Source: Berkiella sp964496435
GTDB lineage: Bacteria > Pseudomonadota > Gammaproteobacteria > Berkiellales > Berkiellaceae
DNA length: 64,000 nucleotides
Assembly (NCBI GenBank): GCA_964496435.1
Contig: CAZBZP010000007.1
Span: 1-64,000, forward strand
Direction: 5' to 3'
Both the position numbers and the translations under genes were made by a program. The notes below the pieces were generated by a model. It searched no databases and had not been told where the DNA came from. It worked only from the letters and a program-made list of their open reading frames with translations. Of the stretch, positions 60,335-64,000 are shown in pieces. The stretch's first letter is position 1, and every line of letters starts with the position of its first letter.

Positions 60335-62296
60335 ATGGACTCGAAGAATAAATTAGTTAGTGCGCACGAAATCGTTGATAAAGGCAAGGGAACAATTCTT
60401 TTTGATGAGGTGATCCAAATCCAAGAGGACTTGTTTCACTCTCTTACTCCCCTGAATCCGTCTAGTATTGCTGATTTTGCAAGTTTCTATGAAAAGGATG
60501 ACCTCAGTTCATATGAGGCAAAGCTTGAAATCGATATAAAAGAAACAGTTAGAATCCATTATCCCCTACATCTTGCAGCCAGAGACGGTGATTGCGATAA
60601 AATTATTGAATTAGTAAATGATGGCTTTGGTTACAATGTGAATCAAAAGGATGCCCGCAGTGTTACCCCACTTCACGTCGCTGCCCTTTTTGGTCAACTT
60701 GACGCTGTTAAAACCCTCATCAGCTTAGGCGCAACAGTGGATGCTAAAGGCTATGAAAATCATACGCCATTGCATTTTGCTTTAGCCAAACAACATTATG
60801 ATGTAGCAAAATCCCTAATTGTTGATTATCAAGCAAATCTTAAACTAGAAGATTATAAAGGCACGAATGGATTCAGCTTGTTGTTTGATCCCATTCCAGA
60901 AATGTTTAAAAACAAAAACAAGAATATAGAGCAAGTAATCGAATTAGTTGAAATAGCAATTAGAAATACCAAAGGTCCTTTATACTACAATGATATTTCT
61001 GAATTTAAAGATGAGTTATACTTAACACCTGTACCCGTCCCTGTTGTCTTATCCTGGATTGCAAGCGATGCGACCACGCTCGCCCTTGCAGACAGATTCA
61101 TTTACTTAATACAGGAAGCTCAGGCAAAAGATCCGAGTAGTCAAGCGTTTTGCAATGCCAAAGATTTATTTAATCGCTTTCCAACAAGCGAAATTTATCG
61201 CATTAAAATCTCAGAGAAAAAGTCAATTTGGTTTAGAACAGAGGGGCATTCTGGTATTTTTACGACCGATTTGGCTACTGAATCCCTACAAGCTTTTACC
61301 AAGCTCAACGCCTTTGAAAATAGCGATCCTTTAAAAGCAGAAATTTTTTCAGCTTTAGAAGATATCTACAACAATGCAACCATGTTTACTCAATATGCCA
61401 ACACAAGGGAAGCGGCCGAAGGTGCTTTGGCCTTGTTTAACGAAGGCAAAACCGTATTGCTACCATCAGGTTGGGATGGGCATTTTATCGATGTCATTTT
61501 ATCAAAAACACAATTACTCTATATCGTTGCTAACAGTGGCGAAAGATATCACGGTGAATCTCCAGATTATACCCCCGATCCAGCTGGCATTAACTTTTAT
61601 CAAATGTATGAACCTGAAAAAATATCTGCAGCTTTTATGAATAAAGTGCTCAATAATACTGATAAAACCTTCTTAGAGTTTGAAAATGCCTATGAATATG
61701 GTGTTTTCGAGAGAATAGAAGAAATTTCCAAGCAAGACCAACAATTTGGCAACTGCAGTTGGGAAAGTCACCGTGATGCAGTTGAAGGCCTTATCTATAT
61801 TGAGTTATTAAATCGCGATATTAATCCAGTCGATGCAAAATCAATGGCAACCGAATATTACCAAGAATGGGATGACTTCCATGGTAATTTTGTCATAGAC
61901 AGATACCTTGCCTCAGAGCCAATTCTGCCTTTTGAAGCTCTCATTGATATTTTTAACCAGCTTCATACAAAAACTGATTTTAATCAGGTCGATCATGTGC
62001 ATGCGCAAAAAATAGCAGAAGCATTGGTATCCCCTCATTACATTGAAGATTTTCAATCATGGATGAAAGACAAAGGCGTGATGGATGAGGATCAAGATTC
62101 CCTCGCTGATAAACTTACCCTAAATATACTCCATCAATCCCATGGCATTGATGTAGCCTGTGTGTTTAAGGCGGGCTCCATGTGTCAAAGTCATCAACCA
62201 GAAGAGCTTCAAGAAATCAGTGTACAACCTGATATACTCATCATTGAACCTTCCCTTTTGATGAGCATACCGCTTGTGCAAACAGAAATATTCTAA
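60335..62296 (+). CDS. Ankyrin protein with papain-like candidate domain, paralogue 3
   Basis: 653 residues. Three ankyrin repeats at about 70-180 (YPLHLAARDGDCDKIIELVN; TPLHVAALFGQLDAVKTLIS; TPLHFALAKQHYDVAKSLIV). The C-terminal domain holds IYRIKISEKKSIWFRTEGHS, PSGWDGHFIDVILSKTQLLY with His383, VANSGERYHG with Asn400, QDQQFGNCSWESHRDAVEGL with Gln469 and Cys474, and WDDFHGNFVIDRYL. It has the clearest Gln-x-x-x-x-Cys-x-Trp of the three, as in papain-like enzymes. It follows paralogue 2 by 88 bp with its own ribosome-binding region. Substrate unknown. Confidence 0.72.
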   Translation: MDSKNKLVSAHEIVDKGKGTILFDEVIQIQEDLFHSLTPLNPSSIADFASFYEKDDLSSYEAKLEIDIKETVRIHYPLHLAARDGDCDKIIELVNDGFGYNVNQKDARSVTPLHVAALFGQLDAVKTLISLGATVDAKGYENHTPLHFALAKQHYDVAKSLIVDYQANLKLEDYKGTNGFSLLFDPIPEMFKNKNKNIEQVIELVEIAIRNTKGPLYYNDISEFKDELYLTPVPVPVVLSWIASDATTLALADRFIYLIQEAQAKDPSSQAFCNAKDLFNRFPTSEIYRIKISEKKSIWFRTEGHSGIFTTDLATESLQAFTKLNAFENSDPLKAEIFSALEDIYNNATMFTQYANTREAAEGALALFNEGKTVLLPSGWDGHFIDVILSKTQLLYIVANSGERYHGESPDYTPDPAGINFYQMYEPEKISAAFMNKVLNNTDKTFLEFENAYEYGVFERIEEISKQDQQFGNCSWESHRDAVEGLIYIELLNRDINPVDAKSMATEYYQEWDDFHGNFVIDRYLASEPILPFEALIDIFNQLHTKTDFNQVDHVHAQKIAEALVSPHYIEDFQSWMKDKGVMDEDQDSLADKLTLNILHQSHGIDVACVFKAGSMCQSHQPEELQEISVQPDILIIEPSLLMSIPLVQTEIF

Positions 62297-62305
62297 TGTT
62301 AAGCA

Positions 62306-64000
62306 CTATACACTGGGACGAGGAGAAGCTTGGGCTTTTTCTGGCGTCTCAGGATAGAGATCTTCACCATGAAATTCCTTATAAAATTGATAAGCTTTTT
62401 CTTGAATATGGCTTAGCAAACATCTTTTATTTTCTAATGCTTGAACATTCATTTCATCGGTCGGATTACGCTTAATCATATCTTTCAAATGAGCTGTATT
62501 TTGTATTAATGTTGATATGCCAACATGCCTATCTGAATAATAAGCTAATGTATGTACATCTAACTTTCTTACCAGCTCTTCTCTTTTGAGTATCGTAATA
62601 GCCGCAGCGCGATGCTTCAAACCCATACTATTTAAATTACTTGCAGACAGTCGTTCTACGAGTTCAGGTGTGTTGAGAATATACAGTGCAACGGCTTCAT
62701 GTTCAGAACCTATACTCGCTAAATTATGCCCGTCCATTTTCCTGCATAAGGAAGCATCCTTAATAATTCTCATCGCAATATCTACGGAGTAATTGGCTAA
62801 TAGGCTTAAATCGCTCCCTAAAAGTTCTTCACGCCATTGTAGGTTGTCTAATATGGACGACGCGACATCAAGATCATGCCTTCCTAAAATAGCCAAGAGA
62901 TAACCAATGGAGTTATCATTTCCATCTTCATTTGCTTTTAATTTGGCATAGAATTGCTTATCTTTGAATTTATCTAAGATATGCATGGCAACCGAAGGAT
63001 CTTTCCCAAAATGAACTAAATCATGTATGGAAAGCATTTTAAGGAGATCTGGTCTTTCCCATATAGTTTGAATTAAAGAAGCATGGTGAAAACCTATCAT
63101 AGCTATATCATAAGCTGACATACGCGCCAGTAAGCTGGGTGTATTTATCACATAAAGTGCTGCTTCTTTGCTGTCTGAAATTATCGCAACAATATCTTCG
63201 TCTTCTAATCTATCAACATGTTTTTGTAGAACTTCAAGCGCGAGATTATCAGAAGTTGAGGTTAATTCTGCTAATTGATAACTTTCCAAAATATCCATTA
63301 ATGAAGGCGTATTTAAAACATATTCTCCTGCTTCAGGATGCTCAGAGCAAAGCTCAAGTATTTCATCACCTGCTAAATTTTCACCTTCTTCTTTTAAGAT
63401 ATCTACAGCAGTTTCAGCATGATTCCTTGCAATGGCGATTATTTTATCTAAATCTATCGTCCGTGTTTTTTTATAGTACGCTATAGTTTCCTTAACCACG
63501 TCAAGATGTGTATCGCCAATTAAATGCCACATCGTTGCACAGCGGGAATATAAGGCTGGCGTTGCTTTAATAGTTCTGGCTATCTCTTCATGATGTTGGC
63601 TCAGAATACTTAAATCTTCCTCTGTCCAAAAATCCAAGACTGCCTCATCAGCTAATATCAAATTGGCAAATTCTTTATGTGCTCCACATAAAGACATTAT
63701 TTGGGCGTGTGTTAGATTTGCACTAGCGCTTTTATGCGCTAATAAATAAATTGCGCCTTTACCGCCATCAGCTAGACTATCTCTCAATAGCTCATCAAAT
63801 TGCGCGCTTGGCAAGGCCCACACTAACGATCGCCAAGCTTCACATACCGATGAAATTTTTTTCAAACCAAAACGTAAATAACTTGGCACAAAGGATAAAA
63901 TAGATAGCCAAATTTCTGGCGGTGGATCAATTAGTTGATTATTTTGTGTTGGACTTTGTTCAAGTGTTTCATGTAATTGAGCAAGGATCTGATTCTTGTC
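62306..64000 (-). CDS. F-box protein with helical repeats, cut by the window edge
   Basis: The frame is open to the right end of the window. A GTG at 63889 could start a 527-residue protein, but translation upstream of it is DPPPEIWLSILSFVPSYLRF, continuing GLKKISSVCEAWRSLVW, which is a good F-box (LPPEIWxxILSFLPxxxL...VCRxWRxL). The GTG therefore lies within the domain and the true start is outside. The body consists of 33- to 40-residue helical repeats with pattern L-x-x-IG-x-x-H-x-x-VA-x-x-IL-x-TP-x-L, for example LASIGSEHEAVALYILNTPE and LNSMGLKHRAAAITILKREE. The C-terminus is polar. F-box proteins recruit Skp1-cullin ubiquitin ligases of eukaryotes, so this is a strong effector candidate. 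Confidence 0.82.
   Translation of the reverse strand, partial: DKNQILAQLHETLEQSPTQNNQLIDPPPEIWLSILSFVPSYLRFGLKKISSVCEAWRSLVWALPSAQFDELLRDSLADGGKGAIYLLAHKSASANLTHAQIMSLCGAHKEFANLILADEAVLDFWTEEDLSILSQHHEEIARTIKATPALYSRCATMWHLIGDTHLDVVKETIAYYKKTRTIDLDKIIAIARNHAETAVDILKEEGENLAGDEILELCSEHPEAGEYVLNTPSLMDILESYQLAELTSTSDNLALEVLQKHVDRLEDEDIVAIISDSKEAALYVINTPSLLARMSAYDIAMIGFHHASLIQTIWERPDLLKMLSIHDLVHFGKDPSVAMHILDKFKDKQFYAKLKANEDGNDNSIGYLLAILGRHDLDVASSILDNLQWREELLGSDLSLLANYSVDIAMRIIKDASLCRKMDGHNLASIGSEHEAVALYILNTPELVERLSASNLNSMGLKHRAAAITILKREELVRKLDVHTLAYYSDRHVGISTLIQNTAHLKDMIKRNPTDEMNVQALENKRCLLSHIQEKAYQFYKEFHGEDLYPETPEKAQASPRPSV

Overview
The window reads as chromosome of an AT-rich gammaproteobacterium, most likely an intracellular or host-associated member of the Legionellales (Legionella/Coxiella/Berkiella side). 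This is inferred from Lpg1974-type outer-membrane protein, DUF1254, ankyrin, F-box and Sel1 genes lying among housekeeping blocks with classical gammaproteobacterial order. I cannot assign a genus from the sequence alone.

Layout. 0-14.8 kb: a large ankyrin protein, an Lpg1974-like porin, an O-methyltransferase-like protein, a 2OG-oxygenase-like protein, a three-winged-helix protein with (S/T)P pentapeptide repeats, a translationally coupled PRPP synthetase / archaeal-type phosphorylase / beta-CASP RNase operon, a DUF1254 protein and two small orphans. 15.06-27.98 kb: a 12.9-kb integrated element bounded by a 60-bp direct repeat of the tRNA-Leu 3' end. Its tyrosine integrase lies next to the intact tRNA, and it carries an AlpA/excisionase-like protein, a D5-like replication ATPase, a terminase-small-subunit-like protein, an HNH protein, and cargo: HicAB, a frameshifted CoiA-like gene, two adjacent HEPN-type genes, a broken XRE regulator and a Sel1 protein. 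No capsid, tail or large-terminase gene is present, so it looks like a phage-satellite (PICI-like) island or a relic of one, with defence cargo.

27.9-32.2 kb: the conserved uvrY/gacA-uvrC-pgsA-tRNA-Gly-tRNA-Cys-tRNA-Leu block, the same order as in E. coli, with the island inserted in the last tRNA, then tRNA-Ser. 32.4-37.6 kb: a lysine-rich candidate effector, a Bax-inhibitor-1 family membrane protein, and a porin plus PstS-like pair. 37.7-55.1 kb: housekeeping genes serS-rarA-lolA-ftsK, trxB-aat-infA, clpA-clpS, a CspD-like gene, icd and mnmA-purB. This run is interrupted by an orphan DNA-methyltransferase-like gene between infA and clpA.

55.2-64 kb: accessory region with a secretin-N-like exported protein and three tandem paralogues that share a C-terminal domain with an invariant His, Asn, Gln and Cys in the order and spacing expected of a papain-like/clan-CE cysteine peptidase. 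Two of the three have N-terminal ankyrin repeats and the middle one has nearly lost them. A partial F-box protein with helical repeats runs off the right edge. The triad and the island are the two most promising places for undescribed biology.
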